Origin: Paenibacillus sp. 1781tsa1
Lineage (GTDB): Bacteria; Bacillota; Bacilli; Paenibacillales; Paenibacillaceae
DNA length: 64,000 bases
Direction: 5' to 3'
Assembly (NCBI RefSeq): GCF_024159265.1
Contig: NZ_JAMYWY010000001.1
Coordinates: 186,001 to 250,000, forward strand
Shown: positions 56,377 through 64,000 of the stretch, piece by piece
How positions within the stretch are numbered: the stretch's first letter is position 1
Layout: each line of letters opens with the position of its first letter
Program-made: the position numbers and the translations under genes
Notes under the pieces: generated by a model
What the model was told of the DNA's origin: nothing
Databases searched by the model: none
What the model saw: the letters and a program-made list of their open reading frames with translations, nothing else

Positions 56377-57435
56377 ATGTCCAAATTGAAAGTCGCCGTC
56401 ATCGGTGCCGGATCCATATCCGATTGCCATTTGCAAGCCTATGCCAGTAACCCGGACGTTGAAATATATGCCATCTGCGACCTGAATGCAGAACGTGCCA
56501 CAGAAGTGGCGAAGCAATATAATGCACCTCATGTGTTTACCGATTACAAAGAACTTCTCGCAATGCCCGAGATTCACTCCGTCAGCATCTGTACATGGAA
56601 CGATTCTCATGCCGAGATTAGCATTGCTGCGCTGGACGCAGGCAAAAACGTGTTATGTGAGAAACCACTTTGCCAAACGGTGGAGGATGCGCTCGAGGTA
56701 GAGAAGGCCGTTCATCGCAGTGGGAAGCTGCTGCAGGTTGGTTTTGTTCGCCGCTATAGTGACAATGCACAGATTCTGAAGAAGTTTATCGATGAGGGTG
56801 AACTGGGTGAGATCTATTATGCCAAAGCCTCCAGTCTGCGTCGTCTGGGCAATCCGGGTGGCTGGTTCTCCGATATCAACCGCTCCGGCGGCGGTCCGCT
56901 GATCGATATCGGGGTGCATGTGATCGACATTTGTTGGTATCTGATGGGCAGACCGAAGGTGAAATCCGTCTCCGCCAAAGTGTCTAACCGATTGGGGAAC
57001 CGCTCGAACATTAACAACCTGTCATTCTACAAAGCAGCAGACTATGACGCAGATCAGAACACCGTTGAGGATATGGCAAATGCCTTGATTCGTTTTGAGA
57101 ACGGCGCGAGCCTACTCGTGGATGTCAGTTTCACGCTTCATGCCAAAGCGGATGAGACTTCAGTCAAACTATATGGCGACAAAGGCGGAGCCGAGCTGGA
57201 GCCGGAAATTTCGATCATTGGTGAGAAATTCAACACTATTTTGAACATGACCCCACAGGTGGATTTCAAATCATTCGACTTTATGGGCTCGTTCCGCAAT
57301 GAAATCAACCATTTTATCGATAGTACACAGGGCCGCAAAGAAACACTTAGCCCCGTCGAAGATGGTGTCGAAGTAATGAAAATGCTCTGTGCCATCTACG
57401 AATCAGCCCGTCAGGGCCGCGAAATCACACTGTAA
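56377..57435 (+). CDS. Gfo/Idh/MocA-family oxidoreductase
   Basis: The 352-aa NAD(P)-dependent dehydrogenase has a Rossmann domain (VAVIGAGSISDCHLQAYASNPDVEIYAICDLNAERA; CEKPLCQTVEDAL with the catalytic-region Lys). Its C-terminal alpha/beta domain includes GGGPLIDIGVHVIDICWYLMGRPKVKSVSAKV. Family members oxidise sugars or inositols. With the epimerase gene upstream it may form a two-step sugar conversion. GGAGGA precedes the start; structured-element copy 3 lies in the 256-nt gap. Confidence 0.93.
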   Translation: MSKLKVAVIGAGSISDCHLQAYASNPDVEIYAICDLNAERATEVAKQYNAPHVFTDYKELLAMPEIHSVSICTWNDSHAEISIAALDAGKNVLCEKPLCQTVEDALEVEKAVHRSGKLLQVGFVRRYSDNAQILKKFIDEGELGEIYYAKASSLRRLGNPGGWFSDINRSGGGPLIDIGVHVIDICWYLMGRPKVKSVSAKVSNRLGNRSNINNLSFYKAADYDADQNTVEDMANALIRFENGASLLVDVSFTLHAKADETSVKLYGDKGGAELEPEISIIGEKFNTILNMTPQVDFKSFDFMGSFRNEINHFIDSTQGRKETLSPVEDGVEVMKMLCAIYESARQGREITL

Positions 57436-57503
57436 AGGTAGAATTGTATGGCGTTGATACACTACGTTGATATTTTACGACTACCGTGGCATTAAAAGTT
57501 ATG

Positions 57504-57793
57504 AGCACTTCGTTCCTTTTCAATGAAAAGCTCCGCTTCAGGCGGGATTTGGAGTCGTCCTTCCCGCCTTGCGGTCGGAGCAGAGCATGGAGCGAGCGCT
57601 AACGAATCTGAGGCGTCTTATTGAAGGATTCGAAGCGCTAGCAGAAATCTAAGGAACCTGACACACGCTATATGAGAATAAACAGCAGTTTACAGCGTTA
57701 TTAACAGCTAATTTCGGGAAATAAGTTGTCTGTTGTTCCTTACAATTTAAAAAGAGGACCAAAAGGCTAAATAAGACGCCCTGAGTTCCTTAG
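57504..57793. repeat. Long imperfect palindrome and nested inverted repeats
   Basis: AGCACTTCGTTCCTTTTCAA and the next base (57504-57524) oppose ATTGAAGGATTCGAAGCGCT (57620-57639). Inside, GCTCCG/CGGAGC (57530-57535 with 57576-57581) and GGCGGGA/TCCCGCC (57541-57547 with 57562-57568) form a strong stem. Overlapping pairs extend further: GGCGTCTTATT (57612-57622) with AATAAGACGCC (57770-57780). TAAGGAAC (57650-57657) can pair with GTTCCTTA (57735-57742), and CTAAGGAAC (57649-57657) with GTTCCTTAG (57785-57793). The last pairings are mutually exclusive, so alternative folds are possible. Confidence 0.65.
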
Positions 57794-57857
57794 AAAATTT
57801 TCTTTCCATTCGCCAGGATCAGCCAGTTTACATTCCCCTAGAGGCAAGAGGAGAATG

Positions 57858-58310
57858 TGGGACTCATAGTAATTGGAGCCGGCAAAATAATCGGACCGAT
57901 GGACGGACTACGCCCTTTATATGTCGGAACTTACCGTTTACAGCAAAACGGAGAACACAAAGCCAAGTCCGAAGCAGCAAAGCTTGCCCCTTCCGCCATT
58001 GGATTTCCCTATAGAAATGAGGGGGAAATAAGGTGTTCATAGTGATTGAAGATGCCACCGCAATCAAAATAACAAAGTTACTACGCCCCTTAATAGATAA
58101 ACTTACCGTTTACGCCAAAACGGAGAGTGCAGAACCAATCCGAAGCAGCGAAGAACTCATTCTTCTCCTCCCGATTTTCCAGAGGAAAAAGGAGGAAATA
58201 AGGGTTTCATAGGAATTGGAGATGGCACCGCAATCAAAATAACAAAGTTACTACGCCCCATAATAGTTAAACATACCGTTTACGCCAAAACGGAGAGTGC
58301 AGAACCAATC
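57858..58310 (+). repeat. Tandem array of ~170-bp units
   Basis: Three units can be aligned on ACTACGCCC (57907, 58080, 58250), giving spacings of 173 and 170 bp. Units 2 and 3 are nearly identical over about 90 nt. Each carries the hairpin CCGTTT-ACGCCA-AAACGG (58096-58113 and 58276-58293). In each unit it is followed by a related CGGAGA..AGAACCAA(T)C.GAAG segment, which is the 5' part of the structured element. Unit 3 continues into full element copy 4. Unit 1 is more diverged. Confidence 0.75.
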
Positions 58311-58408
58311 TGAAGAAGCGAAGCGCTCGCCTTTATCCCCGGATTTTCCCTTTAGGACAATAATCAAAAAATCTGGGGATAACAGCGATCGAAAGATGGT
58401 ACTGCACT
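58296..58408 (+). repeat. Structured intergenic element, copy 4 (upstream of the second GH29 gene)
   Basis: Outer stem AGTGCAGAACCA (58296-58307) with TGGTACTGCACT (58397-58408), 11 of 12 paired with one A-A mismatch, as in copy 1. The next stem TTATCCCCGGATTTT pairs with AAAATCTGGGGATAA over 15 bp with a single G-T, the best paired of the four. TCGC/GCGA flanks it across a two-base internal loop. The 3' end is 63 nt before the GH29 start, same strand. Confidence 0.75.
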
Positions 58409-58471
58409 CGGAGTGACCAGGCGTAACATGAAAGGTTTATCTTTTATTCTAATCCGAGGAGATGAATCAGG

Positions 58472-59884
58472 ATGAGCGAAACCAAAGAAACCGTACTGGA
58501 GCAGGAAGAGCAGATTGTCGAAGCCGGGGTGCACAATTTTAGCAAAGAGGAAGAGTGGATCAGACCGGAGAACCCGCTGCTGAATGAACGGCTGGAGTGG
58601 TTCAAGGACCAGAAGCTGGGGCTGATGATGCACTGGGGGCCGTACTCCCAGCTTGGCCTCGTGGAGTCCTGGGCGCTGAGCGACGAGGATGGCGATTGGT
58701 CGCGTGATGACATCGACTGGACGGATGACATGGAAGACTTCAAACGGGAATATTTCGATCTCAACAAAACCTTCAATCCGATTCGTTTCCAGCCCGAGGA
58801 GTGGGCGCAGATGGCGGCAGATAACGGATTCAAATATTTCCTGTTCACCACCAAGCACCATGACGGTTTCTGCATGTGGGATACCAAGACGACGGATTAC
58901 CGGATTACGGGCAAGGATACCCCTTTTCATACCCATAAGTATGCGGACATCTGTCGAGCACTATTTGACGCTTTTCGGGCTAAAGGACTGGGCATCTCGG
59001 CGTATTTCTCCAAAGCGGACTGGCATACCCCGTATTATTGGGCACCCGGTATGGAGCGTGGACGCCATATGTGGCGCGGGCCCTCGTATGATCCCCATAA
59101 GTATCCATGGCTGTGGGAGCAATTCGTAGAGTTCACACATGAGCAGATCATGGAGCTGCTGACGAATTACGGACGGATCGAATGTCTGTGGCTGGATGCC
59201 GGCTGGGTGCGCGAAGGTCGCCATGGTCAGGATATCAGGCTCGGAGAAGTTGTGGAACGGGCGCGTCAGACCACACAACCTTGGCTCCTGTCCGCAGATC
59301 GTACCGTCGGTGGGCCGTATGAGAATATCGTTACCCCCGAGCAGACCATACCGGAACATCCGATGAACATTCCATGGGAGAGCTGTATTACCGTGGGGAA
59401 CTCCTTTGCCTTCGGATTCGATGATCAGTATAAAACGGGAAGACAGCTGGCACATATTCTACTCGAAGTGGTGTCCAAGGGTGGTAACCTGGCGCTGAAT
59501 GTAGGACCACAACCCGATGGGCGTCTGCCCAAAGGGGCAATTCGAGGCATCAAGGGCCTCGGTGAATGGCTGGGTATTCATGGAGAAGGGGTCTATGGAA
59601 CCCGGATCTGCGGGCCATATTTTACGAAAGATTGGGCCTTCACGCAGAAGGAAGAGATCAACACCGTATATGCCTTCCGTTTATACCGAAACGAACATGA
59701 GAGCGTACAACCACAGTTAGTCATTCCTTATCTGGAAAAGGTAGAGCGGGTCGAACTCATCGGTAGCGATGACGTACTTACGTATCAGCATACGGAAGAT
59801 GGACTTCTCGTGGAACTTCCACAATCGGTTACAACCAGTGCATTACCCATCACACATACGTTCAGATTGATCACAAGCGCATAG
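58472..59884 (+). CDS. Alpha-L-fucosidase, GH29 (second copy)
   Basis: The 470-aa cytosolic enzyme shows FKDQKLGLMMHWGPYSQLGLVESWALS, LFTTKHHDGFCMWDTKTTDYR and the probable nucleophile Asp242 in IECLWLDAGW. GGNLALNVGPQPDGRLPKG closes the barrel, and a short beta domain follows. The N-terminal 30 residues are acidic and variable. The motif set differs from the first GH29, suggesting different linkage preference. GAGGAGATG and AGG precede the ATG at 58472. It is followed by a strong terminator and then an oligosaccharide importer operon. Structured-element copy 4 lies in its leader. Confidence 0.93.
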   Translation: MSETKETVLEQEEQIVEAGVHNFSKEEEWIRPENPLLNERLEWFKDQKLGLMMHWGPYSQLGLVESWALSDEDGDWSRDDIDWTDDMEDFKREYFDLNKTFNPIRFQPEEWAQMAADNGFKYFLFTTKHHDGFCMWDTKTTDYRITGKDTPFHTHKYADICRALFDAFRAKGLGISAYFSKADWHTPYYWAPGMERGRHMWRGPSYDPHKYPWLWEQFVEFTHEQIMELLTNYGRIECLWLDAGWVREGRHGQDIRLGEVVERARQTTQPWLLSADRTVGGPYENIVTPEQTIPEHPMNIPWESCITVGNSFAFGFDDQYKTGRQLAHILLEVVSKGGNLALNVGPQPDGRLPKGAIRGIKGLGEWLGIHGEGVYGTRICGPYFTKDWAFTQKEEINTVYAFRLYRNEHESVQPQLVIPYLEKVERVELIGSDDVLTYQHTEDGLLVELPQSVTTSALPITHTFRLITSA

Positions 59885-59961
59885 AGATTGTTCCAGTGTG
59901 TTCCCCTTCTCGGTGCTGAATCGTTAACTTTTTGAACATGCATGCATAGAACGCCATGTCA

Positions 59962-59998
59962 ATTCCGGGGGAGGTATAACCGCCTCCGGGATTTTTTT
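59962..59998 (+). terminator. Terminator after the second GH29 gene
   Basis: ATTCCGGGGGAGG (59962-59974) pairs with CCGCCTCCGGGAT (59980-59992), 12 of 13 positions, 5-nt loop, followed by T6-7. Confidence 0.92.
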
Positions 59999-60263
59999 AT
60001 TCATACATAAGGAACAAAATTCCCACCAAAAACAGCTCGTAATCGCTTGCCACACAAGGGTTTATGGAATAAAGAGAAGTCGGAGAAAATTGCAAATTGA
60101 AAAAAGTTTACCGTGCGATGTACTATCAAATCAAGAAAGCGCTACCTGATATGAATGTTTACATCATTTATGATTCACAAGCAAAATGAAACCGGAAAAA
60201 GGTTGTTTAAGGGATGTAAATGTAATGTATTATTACACTTGAGGTGTAGAAGGAGTGACGCAA
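59999..60263 (+). promoter_or_regulatory. Promoter region of the second oligosaccharide importer
   Basis: TTGTTT (60203-60208) and TATTAT (60228-60233) are 19 bp apart. An inverted repeat TGTAAT-GTATT-ATTACA (60221-60236) overlaps the -10. A cre-like sequence AGAAAGCGCTACCT (60134-60147) matches the CcpA consensus at 11 of 14 positions. These fit an inducible, catabolite-sensitive operon, but each site is only moderately supported. Confidence 0.45.
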
Positions 60264-61241
60264 ATGAGTCGAGCTACGGAAAGCATACCCGCCAAGATGG
60301 AACTCCAGCAGAGGAAACATGTGGAGCCCAAGCGGCAGCATCCATTCATCAGAAGCCTCAAGAAGCACTGGGAGCTCTACCTGCTCGTGCTGCCCCCGGT
60401 GTTGTATCTGTTGATCTTCAAGTACATTCCTATGGTGGGTGTTCAGATCGCCTTCAAGGACTTCAGTGTGGTTAAAGGAATCTGGGGAAGCCCGTGGGTC
60501 GGATTCAAACACTTTGAAGCCTTCTTCCAATCTCCAAATTTCTGGCTGTTAATCAAAAACACGATAGGCATAAGCTTCTATTCCTTAATTGCGGGTTTCC
60601 CCATTCCCATCCTGCTGGCGCTGGCGCTGAATGAGATTCGAACGGGTTACTTCAAGAAGACCGTGCAGATGGTCACTTACGCTCCGCATTTTATCTCCAC
60701 CGTTGTCATGGTATCCATTATCATTCTGATGCTCTCCCCACATGTGGGCGTGGTAGACAAGCTGTTCACACTGCTCGGCTTCCCAATGACCAACTTCATG
60801 GGCATTCCGGAATATTTCAAATCGATCTATGTCTGGTCAGGTGTGTGGCAGGGCATGGGATATTCATCCATCATATATATCGCAGCTCTTGCTGGTGTTG
60901 ACCCATCCCTGTATGAGGCAGCGAAGATGGACGGCGCATCACGACTACGGAAAATCTGGCACATTGACCTTCCAACACTCGTTCCAGTCACCGTCATCAT
61001 GCTGATTCTGAGTCTGGGCAGCATTATGGGCGTGGGCTTCGAAAAAATATACCTAATGCAGAATCCGCTGAACACAAGCGCTTCGGAAGTTATCTCCACG
61101 TATGTGTACAAGGTGGGTCTGATTGGTGCGAATTTCAGTTTCTCCTCGGCAGTAGGGTTATTCAACTCCATTATCAACCTGATCCTGCTGGTTATCGTCA
61201 ACGGCATATCCCGCAAAGTATCCCAGAACAGCTTGTGGTAA
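60264..61241 (+). CDS. Oligosaccharide ABC transporter permease (LplB/YteP type)
   Basis: The 325-aa membrane protein has a basic cytoplasmic N-terminus (about 35 aa), then six helices starting LYLLVLPPVLYLLIFKYIPMVGVQIAFKDF, characteristic of LplB-like permeases. The EAA loop is EAAKMDGASRLRKIWHIDLPTLVPV. GTG 60255 lies within the ribosome site AAGGAG (60250-60255), so ATG 60264 is preferred. It heads an operon with a second permease and a large binding protein; no ATPase gene is present. Confidence 0.93.
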   Translation: MSRATESIPAKMELQQRKHVEPKRQHPFIRSLKKHWELYLLVLPPVLYLLIFKYIPMVGVQIAFKDFSVVKGIWGSPWVGFKHFEAFFQSPNFWLLIKNTIGISFYSLIAGFPIPILLALALNEIRTGYFKKTVQMVTYAPHFISTVVMVSIIILMLSPHVGVVDKLFTLLGFPMTNFMGIPEYFKSIYVWSGVWQGMGYSSIIYIAALAGVDPSLYEAAKMDGASRLRKIWHIDLPTLVPVTVIMLILSLGSIMGVGFEKIYLMQNPLNTSASEVISTYVYKVGLIGANFSFSSAVGLFNSIINLILLVIVNGISRKVSQNSLW

Positions 61242-61256
61242 AGGAGGAGCTTATCC

Positions 61257-62165
61257 ATGTTCAACCTGATTAATCGTAACCGGATCAAGGACCCGCTCGG
61301 TGATCGCATTTTCATGACATTTAACTATATCTTTCTGTTTGCCATACTGCTAACGGTGTTTTACCCGCTCTTGTATATCATCAGTTCTTCGTTCAGCTCT
61401 TCCCGTGCCGTCACATCCGGTCAGGTGTGGCTGTTCCCGGTCGATTTTAACATCAAGGCTTATATCTCCATATTCAAAAGCCAACAGCTTATGCTCGGTT
61501 TCTATAACACGATCATTTACACCGTGGTGGGCACGTTCATTAACGTGGCACTGACTGTCATGCTGGCGTATCCCTTGTCACGCAAGTCGTTCTATGGACG
61601 AGGAGCCATTATCATTTTCATGATGATCACGATGTTCTTTGATGGCGGTCTGATACCCACCTACCTCCTGATGAAGGATTTACACCTGCTGGATACACGT
61701 TGGGCGATGTGGTTGCCCGGGGCGCTCGCGGTGTTCCAAGTCATCGTGGCAAGGACTTTCTTCCAATCTTCCATCCCGGAAGAGCTTGGAGAGGCCGCAG
61801 AGATGGATGGTTGCCGGGATATCCGGTATCTGATCAGCGTGGTTCTTCCCTTATCAAAGCCCATTCTGGCGGTTATGACACTCATGTATGCCGTAGGTCA
61901 TTGGAATGCGTACTTTGATGCACTGATCTACCTGCGCTCTGAGAAATTGTTCCCTCTGCAATACGTGCTTCGCAATCTGCTCATCCTGAACGCGGCTGAT
62001 CCGGCGATGCTTGCCAATACCAGCCAACAGATGCGGGACCAAGGGTTCGAGCAGGTGTTGAAATATGCGCTGATCGTTGTAGCGAGTATTCCAATTCTGA
62101 TCATGTATCCATTTGTACAGAAGCATTTTGTCAAAGGGGTCATGGTGGGTTCCCTCAAAGGTTAA
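61257..62165 (+). CDS. Oligosaccharide ABC transporter permease (LplC/YtcP type)
   Basis: The 302-aa membrane protein begins MFNLINRNRIKDPLGDRIFMTFNYIFLFAILLTVFYPLLYIISSSFSSSRAVTSGQVWLFPVDF, the usual LplC/YtcP opening. The EAA loop is LGEAAEMDGCRDIRYLISVVLPLSKP, and the C-terminus PFVQKHFVKGVMVGSLKG is typical. AAAGGAGGAG lies just before the start, 15 nt after the first permease gene. It forms a heterodimeric channel with the preceding product. Confidence 0.94.
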   Translation: MFNLINRNRIKDPLGDRIFMTFNYIFLFAILLTVFYPLLYIISSSFSSSRAVTSGQVWLFPVDFNIKAYISIFKSQQLMLGFYNTIIYTVVGTFINVALTVMLAYPLSRKSFYGRGAIIIFMMITMFFDGGLIPTYLLMKDLHLLDTRWAMWLPGALAVFQVIVARTFFQSSIPEELGEAAEMDGCRDIRYLISVVLPLSKPILAVMTLMYAVGHWNAYFDALIYLRSEKLFPLQYVLRNLLILNAADPAMLANTSQQMRDQGFEQVLKYALIVVASIPILIMYPFVQKHFVKGVMVGSLKG

Positions 62166-62293
62166 TCCTTGTGAATTAAGCCCGGATGCCTCTTGAGAGG
62201 AGGTGGAAGGAACACGCCGGCTTCCGGGATCGATTTTATATACGTGCTGTACAACTCAATAATTTGCCGTTATGAACAAAAGGAGGAGTCAGA

Positions 62294-63931
62294 TTGAGAA
62301 AATCTTGGATTTCGATGTTGTTTCTGGTCTTTGCTTCGATGGCTTTGTTGTCCGCATGCAGTTCATCCGAGGAGTCGGGTGGAAGTAGCGACGGTAGCGG
62401 GGAGAGCGGTGGTCCTGTAACTATGACCTTCTTTGCTCCGCAAGGCAAAGCGTCCATGGAAGAGAATGAATTTACCCAATTTATCGAAGACAAGTTCGAC
62501 GTTACCCTGAAATGGGATCTGGCCCCAACGGATGCCTTGCAGGATCGCAGACAATTGCTGCTGGCCAGTGGTGATTATCCGGAAGTGTTTCTTCACGGCA
62601 AGTTCACCACTTCAGACCTTCAAACCTATGGAAAACAGGGCGTGTTCCTTCCGCTACAAGATCTGATTAAGGAGTATGGTCCGAACCTGACCAAGATTAT
62701 GGAAGAGAAGCCATACTTCAAAGAAGCCATTACGGCACCGGATGGCAACATCTATGCACTGCCGATCTTCAATGAATGTTACCACTGCACGTATGCACAG
62801 AAATACTGGATCAACACAGAGTGGCTCGATAATCTGGGTCTGAAAATGCCAACCACAACTGATGAACTGTATACCGTTCTGAAGGCGTTTAAGACACAAG
62901 ATCCAAACGGTAACGGGAAAGCCGACGAGATTCCACTTACGGGCGCACCGAACAAGTATGTATGGAATGGCAACATTGATGCCTACCTGATGAATAGTTT
63001 TATATACAATGATAACGACAAATACCTGATTGTGAACGATGGCAAGGTGAGTTTTGCCGCCAATCAGGAAGGCTGGAAGAAAGGGCTGGAGTACATGAAC
63101 AAGCTCTATGCAGATGGCTTGATTGATCCAGCTTCCTTCACGCAGAACGATCAGGCGATTGGACAACTGGGGAACAAAGAAGGCGATGAAGTGGTTGGCT
63201 CCATTACAACGGCGCTGGTCAGTTATCTCGTAAATACCTATGACAAAGACATCACTCGTCACCAACACTGGGATATTGTCCCTCCATTGAAAGGGCCGGA
63301 TGGCGTGCAGACAACAGGTGCCACACAGAGCGTCGGTGAGTTTGAGTTTGCCATTACCAACAAAGCGACAGAAGCACAGCAGATTGCCGCCATCAAAATT
63401 GTCGACTACATGTTCAGTGAAGAAGGTGCACTGTACGCGGAGTATGGACCAACCGAAGGCAAGGGCTGGAAAAAGGCAGATGCCGATGAGAAAAACATCA
63501 ATGGCGAGCCTGCCAAATACAGTTACTACAACCTGCCTGAGCGTGATCCGAACGTTGTTGTGAATGAGAGCTGGTCACAGATCGGAGCGCATGACTTGTC
63601 CAACACATTCCGTAATCTGTTTGCCGAAGGGCAGAACCCTTTGGAAGCAGAGGGTTATGGTACACGTCTGGCTCAAGCGACCAATGTGTATGAACCCTAT
63701 GCACCAAAAGAAGTATATCCTGCGAACGTGTTTATCCGTCCAGAGGATACGGAATCAGCTGCACAATTGACTACTGCCATCAAGGATTATGTGCAGACGA
63801 ATATGGCGCAGTTCATTATTGGTAGCAAGAGCATTGATAAGGAATGGGATTCGTATGTTAAAGGCTTTGATGGTCTGGGGTTGAGTAATTACCTTGAGAT
63901 CTACCAGCGTGCCATTGAGAAGAATCAATAA
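62294..63931 (+). CDS. Oligosaccharide-binding lipoprotein (LplA/YtcQ type)
   Basis: The 545-aa extracellular lipoprotein has signal peptide MRKSWISMLFLVFASMALLSAC with acylated Cys22, followed by a Ser/Gly/Glu-rich linker. The large mature domain is of the cluster found with LplB/LplC permeases (YALPIFNECYHCTYAQKYWINTEWLDNLGLKMPTTTDELYTVLKAFKTQDPNGNGKADEIPL). The latter segment includes a DPNGNGKADE calcium-binding-like loop. The start is TTG 62294 after AGGAGGAG (62281-62288). It is the last gene of the importer and is probably the most specific for fucosylated or galactosylated oligosaccharides, judging by neighbours only. Confidence 0.93.
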   Translation: MRKSWISMLFLVFASMALLSACSSSEESGGSSDGSGESGGPVTMTFFAPQGKASMEENEFTQFIEDKFDVTLKWDLAPTDALQDRRQLLLASGDYPEVFLHGKFTTSDLQTYGKQGVFLPLQDLIKEYGPNLTKIMEEKPYFKEAITAPDGNIYALPIFNECYHCTYAQKYWINTEWLDNLGLKMPTTTDELYTVLKAFKTQDPNGNGKADEIPLTGAPNKYVWNGNIDAYLMNSFIYNDNDKYLIVNDGKVSFAANQEGWKKGLEYMNKLYADGLIDPASFTQNDQAIGQLGNKEGDEVVGSITTALVSYLVNTYDKDITRHQHWDIVPPLKGPDGVQTTGATQSVGEFEFAITNKATEAQQIAAIKIVDYMFSEEGALYAEYGPTEGKGWKKADADEKNINGEPAKYSYYNLPERDPNVVVNESWSQIGAHDLSNTFRNLFAEGQNPLEAEGYGTRLAQATNVYEPYAPKEVYPANVFIRPEDTESAAQLTTAIKDYVQTNMAQFIIGSKSIDKEWDSYVKGFDGLGLSNYLEIYQRAIEKNQ

Positions 63932-63950
63932 TTGAAGGATTCCATATAGA

Positions 63951-63990
63951 GGCTGTCCCGTCTGTCACCCGTGACCGGGACGGTCTTCTC
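63951..63990 (+). terminator. Terminator-like hairpin after the binding-protein gene
   Basis: GGCTGTCCCG (63951-63960) pairs with CGGGACGGTC (63976-63985), with two wobble pairs and an inner GTCAC/GTGAC stem. The following TTCTCC is only moderately T-rich. Confidence 0.7.
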
Positions 63991-64000
63991 CTATGACAAC

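Larger units (their letters stand above)
57436..58471. other. 1-kb non-coding region dominated by palindromes and tandem repeats
   Basis: This is the longest gene-free stretch. It contains a ~140-nt imperfect palindrome (57504-57639), further inverted repeats to 57793, a three-unit tandem array of about 170 bp (from about 57858), and structured-element copy 4 (58296-58408). The one frame (57857-58042) has no ribosome site and crosses repeats. A promoter for the downstream GH29 gene was not identified with confidence. Confidence 0.75.

Noticed and set aside
57857..58042. 61-aa frame in the tandem array
   Set aside because: Lies wholly in repeat units, not preserved in the other units.
57858..58310. 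CRISPR-like direct repeats
   Set aside because: Units are about 170 bp, adjacent, contain no short repeat/spacer alternation and no cas genes are present.

Overview
The window reads as chromosomal DNA of a Paenibacillus-like Firmicute. The evidence is strong AGGAGG-type ribosome sites with frequent GTG/TTG starts, a Bacillus-type cggR-gapA-pgk-tpiA-gpmI-eno glycolytic operon followed by secG-rnr-smpB-ssrA, many two-component/AraC-regulated sugar ABC importers, and many glycoside hydrolases. The assignment to Paenibacillus is inference from gene content and order. No rRNA, tRNA, CRISPR array, transposase or integrase gene was seen.

Layout. 1-6470: end of cggR, then lower glycolysis from GAPDH to enolase. 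6600-10980: secG, an RNase R with a very long Gly/Lys/Arg-rich tail, and smpB. 11565-12928: the tmRNA gene ssrA. Its last ~90 nt plus terminator plus promoter are repeated 941 bp downstream as a 151-bp direct repeat, and the repeats flank a two-gene cassette (a 65-aa protein and a zeta-toxin-like P-loop protein). 12993-14169: a UDG-superfamily protein and an unknown protein. 14734-22155: a two-component system with a sugar ABC importer that has no ATPase gene. 22343-27509: a NodB deacetylase, a YbdG-like MscS channel, an AraC/iron-siderophore-binding fusion and an aldo/keto reductase. 27616-31912: an alpha-mannosidase divergent from an AraC regulator, with a cre site between them. 32048-34539: a TetR-controlled ABC efflux or FtsX-type operon with twin operators. 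34849-40072: a four-carbon acid-sugar catabolic set (PdxA2, DUF1537 kinase, KdgT-like permease) beside a PrpR_N/AAA/Fis regulator. 40749-44409: pspA-ydjG-ydjH-ydjI behind a sigma-W-like promoter. 44545-47093: DUF896, a ring-cleaving dioxygenase with MhqR-like boxes, and LtrA. 47515-63931: a carbohydrate region with GH3, CutC, GH29, GH35, a TIM-barrel epimerase, a Gfo/Idh oxidoreductase, a second GH29, and a second ATPase-less oligosaccharide importer.

The most interesting signals are outside proteins. (1) A family of ~115-nt structured intergenic elements has four full copies. All are on the + strand, each 58-86 nt upstream of a start codon (enolase, GH3, Gfo/Idh, GH29). The outer stems differ in sequence between copies yet stay self-complementary, which argues for a selected RNA fold. 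(2) The cassette embedded in duplicated ssrA 3' ends has no integrase of its own. (3) 57,500-58,410 combines a long imperfect palindrome with a ~170-bp tandem array that runs into copy 4 of the element.

Together the genes describe an organism that imports and hydrolyses plant- or host-type oligosaccharides (fucosides, galactosides, mannosides, glucosides) and feeds them to central glycolysis, with several envelope- and quinone-stress modules interspersed.
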